From positions 1-39,821 of the forward strand of contig JAQVBA010000004.1 of the NCBI GenBank assembly GCA_028690555.1: a DNA stretch of 39,821 bases, written 5' to 3'. Source of the stretch: Acholeplasmataceae bacterium. GTDB taxonomy: Bacteria; Bacillota_I; Bacilli_A; Acholeplasmatales; Acholeplasmataceae. Below, in pieces: positions 31,188 to 39,685 of this stretch; positions within the stretch are counted from its first letter, which is position 1, and every line of letters begins with the position of its first letter. A model generated the notes under the pieces. It saw nothing but the letters and a program-made list of their open reading frames with translations, made no database searches and was not told the DNA's origin. A program made the position numbers and the translations under genes.

Positions 31188-33566
31188 ATGACACAATCAT
31201 TTCAAAATAAAGAAACATTTAAACAATCGTTTCTTGATCATCTTAAACATGAATTTCATGTTGAATTAAACGATTCAACAGTTTATCAAAGATATACTGT
31301 ATTAGCAAAATTATTAGATGAAACACTGAAAGAAAATTTTATCAAAACAGACAAACATATTCGTGAGCATCATATGAAAAAAGCGATTTATTTCTCGATG
31401 GAATTTTTAATGGGTCGCTTGATTACCAATAATCTTCAAAATAGTGGTCATTACGATGTCGTAAAAGATGCTTTTAATGACTTAGGCATTGATTTAAATG
31501 AAGTTGAAGAAGCTGAAGTAGACGCTGGATTAGGTAATGGAGGGTTAGGAAGGCTTGCTGCTTGTTTCTTAGATTCTGCGGCTTCAACAAATCTTCCACT
31601 TTATGGGAATAGTTTACGTTATCAACATGGTTTCTTTATTCAAGATATCAAAGACTATAAACAAGTCGAATCACCAGATCCTTGGTTAGAACAACCTTTC
31701 ATTTGGGAAGAAAAAAGAGAAGATTTAGCAATCGATATCCCATTATTTGGCTATGTTGAACATACGAGACTGATTAATCCACAATGGATTAAAGCAATCC
31801 CTTATGATGTAAAAATCGTAGGTGACCAAAATGGCGTTGTCACTGGCTTAAGATTATGGAAGACTGTCCCATCTGAACGTCAACATGTACAATCTGATTA
31901 TTATTTAGAGTATTCAAAACGAATTTCTGATGTCTTATATCCAGATGATTCGACAGAAGATGGGAAAACATTACGTTTAATGCAATCCTATGTGTTTAGT
32001 GCTGCAGGGATTAAATCCATTATTCGTGAACATAAAGATCAAGGAAGACATGTTAGAACATTACCTGAATATTATGTATTCCAAATTAATGATACACATC
32101 CAACCTTAGTCATTCCAGAAATGATGCGTATTTTGATGGATGAAGAGCATTTGGGTTATGATGAAGCGTGGGATATTACGACGCGTTCTTGTGCATTTAC
32201 GAACCATACAATTTTAGCTGAAGCTTTAGAAAAGTGGAACAAACAAATCTTTAGAAATCTACTCCCAAGAATTTATGAAATCATTTATGAAATGAATCGT
32301 CGTTTCATTCTTGAATTAAAACAAAATGGAAATTTCAATGATGAACAAATCTATATGATGCAGCTGATTGGAACGAACCATGTGAGAATGGCACACATTT
32401 GTATTTATGGTTCATTTAGTGTCAACGGGGTTGCTGCATTACACACAGAAATTTTAAAGCATATCGAAATGAAAAATTTCTATAAGCTTTATCCGCATAA
32501 GTTTAATAATAAAACAAACGGTATTACCCATCGTCGTTGGCTCATCCATACGAATCATGAACTCACAAATCTTTTGGATCAGACAATCGGATCTTCATGG
32601 CGTAATGATTTGATGGAATTAAAGGCATTTGAAGATTTTAAAAATGATCACATGGTTTTAGATCAAGTTGACAAGATGAAGTTATCTAAAAAACAAGCAC
32701 TTGCAGATAAGATTTTTAAAGAAGAAGGCATCAAGCTTGATGTGCATAGCATCTTTGATATCCAAGTGAAGAGATTACATGAATATAAACGCCAACTGAT
32801 GAATATTTTACATATCATCTATGTTTATCAACGTTTAAAATATGATGAAGCATTTAAAAAGAACTACGTCCCCCATAGCTTTATATTTGGGGCGAAAGCA
32901 GCACCTTCATATTTTATGGCAAAACAAGTGATTGAAATTATCAATCGCGTGTCTGACATTGTCAATCACGATGAAGAAACGAATAATCAGTTAAAAGTTG
33001 TTTTTGTTAAAAATTACAACGTCACTTATGCGGAATATTTAATGCCAGCCGCTGACTTATCTGAACAAATCTCAACAGCAACCAAAGAAGCAAGCGGAAC
33101 TGGTAATATGAAGTTTATGATGAATGGCGCGATTACGATTGGTACATTAGATGGAGCTAACGTTGAAATCGTTGATTTTGCTGGTAAAGAAAATGCCTTC
33201 ATTTTTGGATTAACATCTGAAGAAGTGACACAACATTATCAAAATAATGGCTATATGCCACGAGAAATTTATGACCGCGATGTTAGACTTCAAAAGGCAT
33301 TCCAATTTATTCGCAATCTTCATCCAGATCCACAACACTTTGATTATGTCTTAAATAATTTATTAAATAGTGATTACTTCTTAGTGATGAAGGATTTTAA
33401 TAGTTATGTTGAAGCACATGAAAAAGCGAATGAGGCTTATAAAGATCGAGAACACTGGCTACAAATGAGCGTCATGAATATCGCAAATTCTGGTTATTTC
33501 ACATCGGATCGTACGATCAGACAATATAATGATGATATTTGGAAGTTAAGAAAAATAGAATTTTAA
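31188..33566 (+). CDS. glgP: Glycogen/maltodextrin phosphorylase (GT35)
   Basis: A 792-residue GT35 phosphorylase releasing glucose-1-phosphate from alpha-1,4-glucans. The start is ATG 31188 after AAGGAG; the ATG at 31140 has no ribosome site and adds 16 non-homologous residues. Motifs: FSMEFLMGRL, AGLGNGGLGRLAACFLDS, the INDTHPTL segment, RLHEYKRQLMN, and the pyridoxal-phosphate motif EASGTGNMKFMMNGAITIGT with Lys642. No allosteric N-terminal extension as in the animal enzymes. It heads an operon with a GH13 enzyme, a cytoplasmic pullulanase and GlgB. It probably works with the debranching enzyme on imported dextrins or stored glycogen. Confidence 0.97.
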   Translation: MTQSFQNKETFKQSFLDHLKHEFHVELNDSTVYQRYTVLAKLLDETLKENFIKTDKHIREHHMKKAIYFSMEFLMGRLITNNLQNSGHYDVVKDAFNDLGIDLNEVEEAEVDAGLGNGGLGRLAACFLDSAASTNLPLYGNSLRYQHGFFIQDIKDYKQVESPDPWLEQPFIWEEKREDLAIDIPLFGYVEHTRLINPQWIKAIPYDVKIVGDQNGVVTGLRLWKTVPSERQHVQSDYYLEYSKRISDVLYPDDSTEDGKTLRLMQSYVFSAAGIKSIIREHKDQGRHVRTLPEYYVFQINDTHPTLVIPEMMRILMDEEHLGYDEAWDITTRSCAFTNHTILAEALEKWNKQIFRNLLPRIYEIIYEMNRRFILELKQNGNFNDEQIYMMQLIGTNHVRMAHICIYGSFSVNGVAALHTEILKHIEMKNFYKLYPHKFNNKTNGITHRRWLIHTNHELTNLLDQTIGSSWRNDLMELKAFEDFKNDHMVLDQVDKMKLSKKQALADKIFKEEGIKLDVHSIFDIQVKRLHEYKRQLMNILHIIYVYQRLKYDEAFKKNYVPHSFIFGAKAAPSYFMAKQVIEIINRVSDIVNHDEETNNQLKVVFVKNYNVTYAEYLMPAADLSEQISTATKEASGTGNMKFMMNGAITIGTLDGANVEIVDFAGKENAFIFGLTSEEVTQHYQNNGYMPREIYDRDVRLQKAFQFIRNLHPDPQHFDYVLNNLLNSDYFLVMKDFNSYVEAHEKANEAYKDREHWLQMSVMNIANSGYFTSDRTIRQYNDDIWKLRKIEF

Positions 33567-33581
33567 AAGTGAGGGATTTAT

Positions 33582-34874
33582 ATGGCTAAACAAACCGATT
33601 TAGGCATTCGTTCTTATACCTTTTATCAGGTATTTCCAAGACAACATAGTAAAACTCAAGATTTCAAAGGTGTAATCAAGGATTTAGATCGCATTAAAAA
33701 AATGGGTGTGGATGTCTTATATTTATTACCCATTCATCCAATTGGAGCATTGGCTCGAAAAGGTTCTAAAGGCAGTCCTTATTCCATCGTTGATTATTAT
33801 GCCATTCATGAGGATTTAGGAACTCTTGAAGATTTCCAAAACTTAATTTTTGAAGCGCATCAACGTGGGATGAAAGTGATGATTGATATTGTTTTCAATC
33901 ATACATCGAGAGATTCCGTTTTAGTGAAAGATCATCCCGATTGGTTTTATAAAAACGCGAGTGGTGAATTTGCAAATCGCGTGGGTGATTGGAGCGATAT
34001 TACCGATCTCGATTTTAGAAAACATGAAGTATGGGATTATTTAACGAATGTTTTAGTCTATTGGGCAAAAATGGTGGATGGTTTCAGATGTGATGTTGCC
34101 CCACTATTACCGATCGATTTTTGGATTGAAGCCAGAAAAGCAGTGGATAAGGTTAATCCAAGTTTGATTTGGCTCACAGAATCTGTTCATTTTTCCTTTA
34201 TCAAATATATTCGCGACATGGGTTATGAATGCATGAGTGACTCTGAAATGTATCAAGCATTTGATATGTGCTATGATTATGATATTTTTGACTACATGGG
34301 GGATTACTTAAAAGATCCACAAAAACTATCCAGATGGCTCGAAGAAATTTTTAGACAAGAAGTCGTATATCCGAAAAATTATATTAAACTCCGCAGTTTT
34401 GAAAACCATGACCAAGTGCGTTTGAGAAGTATGGTGAGAGATCATCACCATTTTATGCAAATGCTCGCCTTAAATTTCTTCATTAAAGGTCCTGCAATGA
34501 TTTATGCAGGCATGGAACATGAGATTAGTCATCGTCCAGATCTATTTGAAGATGATTTAGTGCCATGGAACAAAGAGCATTCCGTTGAAAGATATATTGA
34601 AAGACTTGCAAAACTTAAAAAACAACCACTCTTCATCGATGGAAACTATCATATGCACCACAATGTGGGAGTTGCTGTGCTCTCATATACCTATCAAAAT
34701 CAATTTATGGTTGGCATTTTCAATTTAGAAAATGAAATTGATGTTAAAGTACCATTAATTGATGGAGAATATACCAATTTCATCGATGAATCAAGTGTGA
34801 TCGTCAAAGATGGAAAGATCAAGCTTTCTAACCAACCCATCATCATTGATACAACAAAGGAGCATATTAAATGA
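33582..34874 (+). CDS. Cytoplasmic GH13 alpha-amylase family enzyme
   Basis: A 430-residue GH13 protein without a signal peptide. Catalytic regions: DIVFNHTSRD (D102, H107), GFRCDVAPLLP with nucleophile D171, WLTESVH with acid E200, and FENHDQVR with D277. The start resembles maltodextrin glucosidases (YTFYQVFPRQHSKTQDFKGV). The barrel is compact with a short domain C (about 370-430), so the enzyme is small for the family. It could hydrolyse maltodextrins or transfer glucosyl units; if a transferase, it might fill the place of the missing MalQ. The ATG follows a GTGAGGG ribosome site. It overlaps the pullulanase gene (ATGA). Confidence 0.88.
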   Translation: MAKQTDLGIRSYTFYQVFPRQHSKTQDFKGVIKDLDRIKKMGVDVLYLLPIHPIGALARKGSKGSPYSIVDYYAIHEDLGTLEDFQNLIFEAHQRGMKVMIDIVFNHTSRDSVLVKDHPDWFYKNASGEFANRVGDWSDITDLDFRKHEVWDYLTNVLVYWAKMVDGFRCDVAPLLPIDFWIEARKAVDKVNPSLIWLTESVHFSFIKYIRDMGYECMSDSEMYQAFDMCYDYDIFDYMGDYLKDPQKLSRWLEEIFRQEVVYPKNYIKLRSFENHDQVRLRSMVRDHHHFMQMLALNFFIKGPAMIYAGMEHEISHRPDLFEDDLVPWNKEHSVERYIERLAKLKKQPLFIDGNYHMHHNVGVAVLSYTYQNQFMVGIFNLENEIDVKVPLIDGEYTNFIDESSVIVKDGKIKLSNQPIIIDTTKEHIK

Positions 34875-36829
34875 GAGCATTTATCGATGATTTTCAATTG
34901 ATTCGTGTTGAAAGTTATGACTATATATACCAAATCTCGATTTTAGATCATCAAGTAAACTGGGTAAAAAACGATGGTTTTAACCAGTTTTTTGCCTTAG
35001 ATAAACCGATTAATTTTCAAATGAATGATAAGATTTGGATTAATGACCAACCATATCCACTTGAAATTGGTGTCGTGACATTAACGAAAGCATTTGAACA
35101 TAAATATCGTTATGATGGCAAACTCGGTGTGATTTATCATCCAGATCACACGATTTTTAGAATATTTTCACCTGTGGCATCTGAAATAATTTTAGTGCTT
35201 GGTGATGATGAATATGTGATGAATTATTTTGAGCCCATTTGGGAAATTGATGTGTATGGGGATCAAAAAAATAAACCTTATTTTTACAAAGTACGTTTAA
35301 CTGACACATATAAAGAAGTAAAAGATCCTTATACTTTAGCATCTACAAGTAATCATAGTGTTGTCATTGATTTTATGGATACATTCGATTTAGCACCAAC
35401 ACCGATAAAGTTAAAAAATTATGTGGATGCTGTCATCTATGAAGGTCATGTGAGAGATATGACCATTGGTTTAGATGTTTTATCCAAAGGGACTTTCTTA
35501 GGTTTAACCGAGTATAGTAAGACATTAAAATCAAGTGTATTAGGCTACATTAAGAAATTAGGCATGACACACTTGCAGTTATTACCAGTTTTTGATTTTG
35601 GTGGCGTTGATGACTTACATAAAGATAAAAAATATAATTGGGGATACAATCCCGAACAATATTTCGCGATTGACGGTTTTTATAGTGCCGATCCTGATGA
35701 TCCTTATGAACGTATTAATAGCTTTAAAAAAGTCATTCATGAAGCTCATCAGCTTGGATTAGGAATTAACATGGATGTGGTTTATAACCATGTGTATGAA
35801 TACTTAAATTATCCTTATGATGATTTAGTTCCTGGTTATTTTTATCGTCATGATAGTAAACATAAAATGACGAATGCTTCTTATTGTGGAAATGATGTTG
35901 AAACTAGAAACTATATGGTTAGAAAACTGATTGTTGATAGTTTGGTTCATTTTGCCAAAAACTTTTCGATTGATGGTTTTAGATTTGATTTGATGGGCTT
36001 ACTGGATGTTGAAACTATGCTTGAAATTGAAAAAGCATTAAAGAAAATTAATCCATCCATCATGCTTTATGGTGAAGGTTGGAATATGATTACAGAAGTC
36101 CCACCAAGACTAAGATCAAATATGCAAAATCATCAAGCCTTCATGGGTTATGCGCATTTTAATGATTTTTATCGTAATACATTCAAAGGAGAACTACACG
36201 GCCCAGGATGTGGTTATGCAACTGGCAATCTAGCGTTAACACAAAAAGCGATGGATGGACTCATTGGTTCACCTCATCTGTTTTTATCACCGAATCAATC
36301 GATCAATTACGTGGAATGTCACGATAACTTAACATTCTATGATAAGATGTTATTGAGTTGTGGATTCGAAAAACCTGAATTTAAGATTGCGCAAGATTTT
36401 ATCAACCATGTGATTGCAATCAGCCAAGGGATTCCATTCTATCATGCTGGTCAAGAGTTTTATCGCTCTAAAAAGGGTGTTGAAAATTCGTATAATAGTC
36501 CTGATGAAATTAATCAAATTCATTGGAATACACACATAGAAGGTGTCAAAAAATTAAGAAGATTGCTTTCTATTCGTAAGAAGTATCGTGCATATCGCCA
36601 AACCGAATATGTCGATCAAGTGACGGTTGAAAGAGAACAAAACATTATCATTTATACGATTGAAACCAATCGTTATAAATTGATTCATTATATTAAACCC
36701 TATGCATCCATTGAACGTTTTCCACTTCATGAAGGGAAATTGTTATTTCCTTCCCAACATGTTTTAAGTGAAGAACAACATATTTACGTGGACCATCCGG
36801 GAATATATATTGTCTATATCAAAAAATAA
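34871..36829 (+). CDS. pulA: Cytoplasmic type I pullulanase
   Basis: A 652-residue debranching enzyme without a signal peptide, similar in size and layout to Bacillus AmyX. An N-terminal region (about 1-80) precedes a CBM48-like domain (GKLGVIYHPDHTIFRIFSPVASE) and the GH13 barrel: YNWGYNP at 255-261, MDVVYNHVYE, nucleophile D373 in GFRFDLMG, acid E402 in LYGEGW, and D485 in VECHDNL. In the signature YNWGYDP the Asp is Asn. It cleaves alpha-1,6 links in dextrins left by the phosphorylase. ATG 34871 overlaps the preceding stop, with AAGGAG upstream. It is the second pullulanase of the locus, after the secreted one. Confidence 0.93.
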   Translation: MRAFIDDFQLIRVESYDYIYQISILDHQVNWVKNDGFNQFFALDKPINFQMNDKIWINDQPYPLEIGVVTLTKAFEHKYRYDGKLGVIYHPDHTIFRIFSPVASEIILVLGDDEYVMNYFEPIWEIDVYGDQKNKPYFYKVRLTDTYKEVKDPYTLASTSNHSVVIDFMDTFDLAPTPIKLKNYVDAVIYEGHVRDMTIGLDVLSKGTFLGLTEYSKTLKSSVLGYIKKLGMTHLQLLPVFDFGGVDDLHKDKKYNWGYNPEQYFAIDGFYSADPDDPYERINSFKKVIHEAHQLGLGINMDVVYNHVYEYLNYPYDDLVPGYFYRHDSKHKMTNASYCGNDVETRNYMVRKLIVDSLVHFAKNFSIDGFRFDLMGLLDVETMLEIEKALKKINPSIMLYGEGWNMITEVPPRLRSNMQNHQAFMGYAHFNDFYRNTFKGELHGPGCGYATGNLALTQKAMDGLIGSPHLFLSPNQSINYVECHDNLTFYDKMLLSCGFEKPEFKIAQDFINHVIAISQGIPFYHAGQEFYRSKKGVENSYNSPDEINQIHWNTHIEGVKKLRRLLSIRKKYRAYRQTEYVDQVTVEREQNIIIYTIETNRYKLIHYIKPYASIERFPLHEGKLLFPSQHVLSEEQHIYVDHPGIYIVYIKK

Positions 36830-36842
36830 AGGAGAGTAGAAT

Positions 36843-38687
36843 ATGCGACCCATTAGTGATCATGATGTCAATGAATTTTTACTCGGTCGTTCGAGTAACA
36901 GTTATGAATTTTTTGGTGCGCACTTATTAAGAGAACACGGTGAAATTTATGCTACCGAATTTACGGTATATGCCCCGAATGCAAAAGAAGTCCGTTTGGT
37001 TGCAGAATTCAATCAATATGAAGGATGGAAACATGTGCTCACGAGAATTCATCATGCTGGAATATATCGTATAGAGATTCCCGGAAATTATGAATGGGCA
37101 ACCTATAAATATGAAATTCATACCCATTCAGGTCGTATTTTGTATAAGGCTGATCCTTATGGATATTATGCGGAAGTGAGACCTGGGAATGCATCAAAGG
37201 TTTATGATATTAAAGGTTATGAATGGCATGATCAAGAATGGTTTTACACGAAGAAGAAAAGTTATCAAGAACCTCTTTTAATTTATGAAGTGCATTTAGG
37301 ATCTTGGCGTCGTAAATTTGGAGGATTTAAGCCTTATAATGAAGTCGTTGATGAACTGATTCAATATGTCAAAGACCAAGGATTTACGCATGTTGAATTG
37401 ATGCCAGTCTATGAACATCCACTTGATGACTCTTGGGGTTACCAAGGCACTGGATTTTTTGCAGCTACATCTCGTTATGGTGTTCCTAAAGATTTTATGT
37501 ATTTTGTTGAACGGATGCATCAAGCGGGGATTGGAGTTATTCAAGATTGGGTTTTAGGTCATATATGCCGAGATGCCCATGGCTTATCCTTTTTTGATGG
37601 GACACCACTCTATGAATTTAATGATAAAGACAGAAGAGAAAATGTCACCTGGGGAACCGATAACTTAGATTTCTCTAAAGGGATTACCCGTAGTTTTATG
37701 TTATCTGCTTTAAATTTTTGGGTCGATTATTTCCATGTCGATGGATTTAGAATCGATGCTGTCTCGAATTTAATTTATTATTTAGGCAATCGTGAAAAAG
37801 GCACTAATACGGATGCCATTAATTTCTTACGTCAAATTTCTTATCATCTATTTGGAAAAGATGACCGGATTCTATTTATGGCTGAAGATTCCACAGATTT
37901 TCCACATGTGACTCACCCTGTGGATATGGGCGGAATTGGATTTAACTATAAATGGAATATGGGATTTATGAATGATGTGCTAAGATATTTTAAAGAAGAT
38001 CCAATCCATCGGAAATATCATCATCATAAAATCACATTTGGTCTAGTTTATGCCTTTAATGAGCAATTTGTGTTACCTTTCTCTCATGATGAAGTTGTTC
38101 ACATGAAGGGAAGCTTAATTAATAAAATGCCTGGTGATTATTTCCAAAAATTTGCAAATTGGCGCTTATTACTAACACTTTGGATGACACACCCTGGTAA
38201 GAAATTGTTATTTATGGGTCAAGAGTTTGCATCGTTTTCTGAATGGGCATTCCAAAAAGAGTTAGATTGGAATTTATTTGATTTTCCAGCGCATCAAATG
38301 GCTAATCGATATTTTAGAGATTTAGCACAAGTTTATCGTCACCATGATGCACTTTATCAATACGATCACGATCCGAAAGGATTTGAATGGTCAATCGTAG
38401 ATGACGAAGCACAAAGTGTATATGCATTTATTAGAAGAAGTGATACGGAAACATTGGTTGTAATTTTGAATATGACACCAAATGTCCATGAATTTTATGA
38501 AATTGGTGTTCCTAAATATGGAAGATATGAAGAAATATTAAATAGTGATAAAGACATTTACTTTGGAAGTAATCAATATAATGGCGTTCAACTCCATACC
38601 GTAAAAAGACAAACAAATCAATTTCCATATTATATTAAACCAAAGCTTGGACCTTTATCTGCGATGATTTTAAGACATAAAAAATAA
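36843..38687 (+). CDS. glgB: 1,4-alpha-glucan branching enzyme
   Basis: A 614-residue GH13 branching enzyme making alpha-1,6 branches in glycogen. A CBM48 domain (about 20-115, with FFGAHLL and TEFTVYAPNAKEV) precedes the barrel. Motifs: YEVHLGSWRR, GYQGTGFFAATSRYG, VDGFRIDAVSNLIYY with nucleophile D305, MAEDSTDFP with acid E348, and LPFSHDEVVH with D416. The usual DWVPGHF is DWVLGHI here, a Pro to Leu change next to the active site. It is the last gene of the operon after glgP and the pullulanase. GlgA and GlgC are absent, so glycogen synthesis must be completed elsewhere or the enzyme remodels imported glucans. Confidence 0.96.
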   Translation: MRPISDHDVNEFLLGRSSNSYEFFGAHLLREHGEIYATEFTVYAPNAKEVRLVAEFNQYEGWKHVLTRIHHAGIYRIEIPGNYEWATYKYEIHTHSGRILYKADPYGYYAEVRPGNASKVYDIKGYEWHDQEWFYTKKKSYQEPLLIYEVHLGSWRRKFGGFKPYNEVVDELIQYVKDQGFTHVELMPVYEHPLDDSWGYQGTGFFAATSRYGVPKDFMYFVERMHQAGIGVIQDWVLGHICRDAHGLSFFDGTPLYEFNDKDRRENVTWGTDNLDFSKGITRSFMLSALNFWVDYFHVDGFRIDAVSNLIYYLGNREKGTNTDAINFLRQISYHLFGKDDRILFMAEDSTDFPHVTHPVDMGGIGFNYKWNMGFMNDVLRYFKEDPIHRKYHHHKITFGLVYAFNEQFVLPFSHDEVVHMKGSLINKMPGDYFQKFANWRLLLTLWMTHPGKKLLFMGQEFASFSEWAFQKELDWNLFDFPAHQMANRYFRDLAQVYRHHDALYQYDHDPKGFEWSIVDDEAQSVYAFIRRSDTETLVVILNMTPNVHEFYEIGVPKYGRYEEILNSDKDIYFGSNQYNGVQLHTVKRQTNQFPYYIKPKLGPLSAMILRHKK

Positions 38688-38710
38688 GAGTAGAAAAATT
38701 TTCTACTCTT
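38686..38710. terminator. Bidirectional terminator between glgB and the lacI-type gene
   Basis: AAGAGTAGAAA/TTTCTACTCTT perfect 11-bp stem with a three-base loop. T runs are on both sides (TTTTTT on plus, ATTTTTTA on minus). It includes the stop codon of the minus-strand gene. Confidence 0.9.
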
Positions 38711-39683
38711 TTTTCTTTGTCGTTTCTCTTTCTACAAAACTCACATCAATAATATCATGTAAGCTTTCTAATTCAACCCCACGAATGAGTTTCGTTAAAT
38801 TGATGAATGCTTGTTTTCCCATGAGATTCACCGATTGATGTATGGTTGATATCGATGGGATAACCCAATTTGAATAAGGAATATCATCAAATCCGATGAG
38901 CGCGACATCTTCAGGTATTTTTTTACCCATCCGTTGCAAGATATTCATTGCAGCAAACGCTAACGTATCCGAGAATGTAAAAATGCCATCAACATCTTGA
39001 TTCTTAAGAAGGATTTCTTCCATAAGTTTTACATCAGGATTTACTAAATCAAAGTCATAAATATCAACAAACAAATTCTTTTTCTTTGTTTCGTTTAAAA
39101 ATCCCATCGTACGTTCCATCGTTGTTATTAAGAAGGATGGACCTCGTAACAAAATAATATTTTTTCGATTGCAGTCTAAGAGTCTCTTCGCAGCAAGTGA
39201 ACCACCTTTGACATTGTCAGAAGTGATCGAAGGGATATTTTCATTTAAAATGTGATCCACTGTGATCATTGGAATATTGATTTCTGATAATTTGTCAATG
39301 CTTGAAAAGTTTGAGGCGATGATTAAGCCTTCAACATTGTAGGATTCAAAAAATCGAAGATATTCAATTTCACGATCTGGATCGTCTTGTGTATGGCAAA
39401 ACATAATCTTATAACCATAAGCAGAGGCTTGTGATTCAATACCTTCTAAGAGTTCACCATAAAATGATGGTCCAATATGTGGAACAATCACGCCAATGAT
39501 TTTCGAACTTCTAGAGGTTAAGCTTCGTGCGAGTTGGTTGGGAGAAAACCCTAATTCTTCGATTATTTTATTGACAATGATTTTTGTATCTTCGTGGACA
39601 TATCCTTTTTGATTCACCACGCGTGAGACAGTCGATACGCTGACATTCGCTTTTTTTGCAACATCACGAATCGTTGGTTTCAT
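38703..39683 (-). CDS. LacI family transcriptional regulator (MalR/MdxR-like)
   Basis: A 326-residue DNA-binding regulator. The N-terminal helix-turn-helix is TIRDVAKKANVSVSTVSRVVN (about 4-24), followed by the hinge helix NQLARSLTSRSSK and a periplasmic-binding-protein-like sensor domain (IIGVIVPHIGPSFYGELLEGI to GFDDIPYSNW and IPSISTIHQ). Facing glgB and joined to a probable glucosidase gene, it most likely controls maltodextrin/glycogen genes. The operator candidates with a central CG upstream of the pullulanase, mal and glgP operons fit LacI-type binding. It could also be a CcpA-like global regulator, though CcpA genes usually lie elsewhere. AGGAGG precedes the ATG. Confidence 0.9.
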   Translation of the reverse strand: MKPTIRDVAKKANVSVSTVSRVVNQKGYVHEDTKIIVNKIIEELGFSPNQLARSLTSRSSKIIGVIVPHIGPSFYGELLEGIESQASAYGYKIMFCHTQDDPDREIEYLRFFESYNVEGLIIASNFSSIDKLSEINIPMITVDHILNENIPSITSDNVKGGSLAAKRLLDCNRKNIILLRGPSFLITTMERTMGFLNETKKKNLFVDIYDFDLVNPDVKLMEEILLKNQDVDGIFTFSDTLAFAAMNILQRMGKKIPEDVALIGFDDIPYSNWVIPSISTIHQSVNLMGKQAFINLTKLIRGVELESLHDIIDVSFVERETTKKKE

Positions 39684-39685
39684 GA

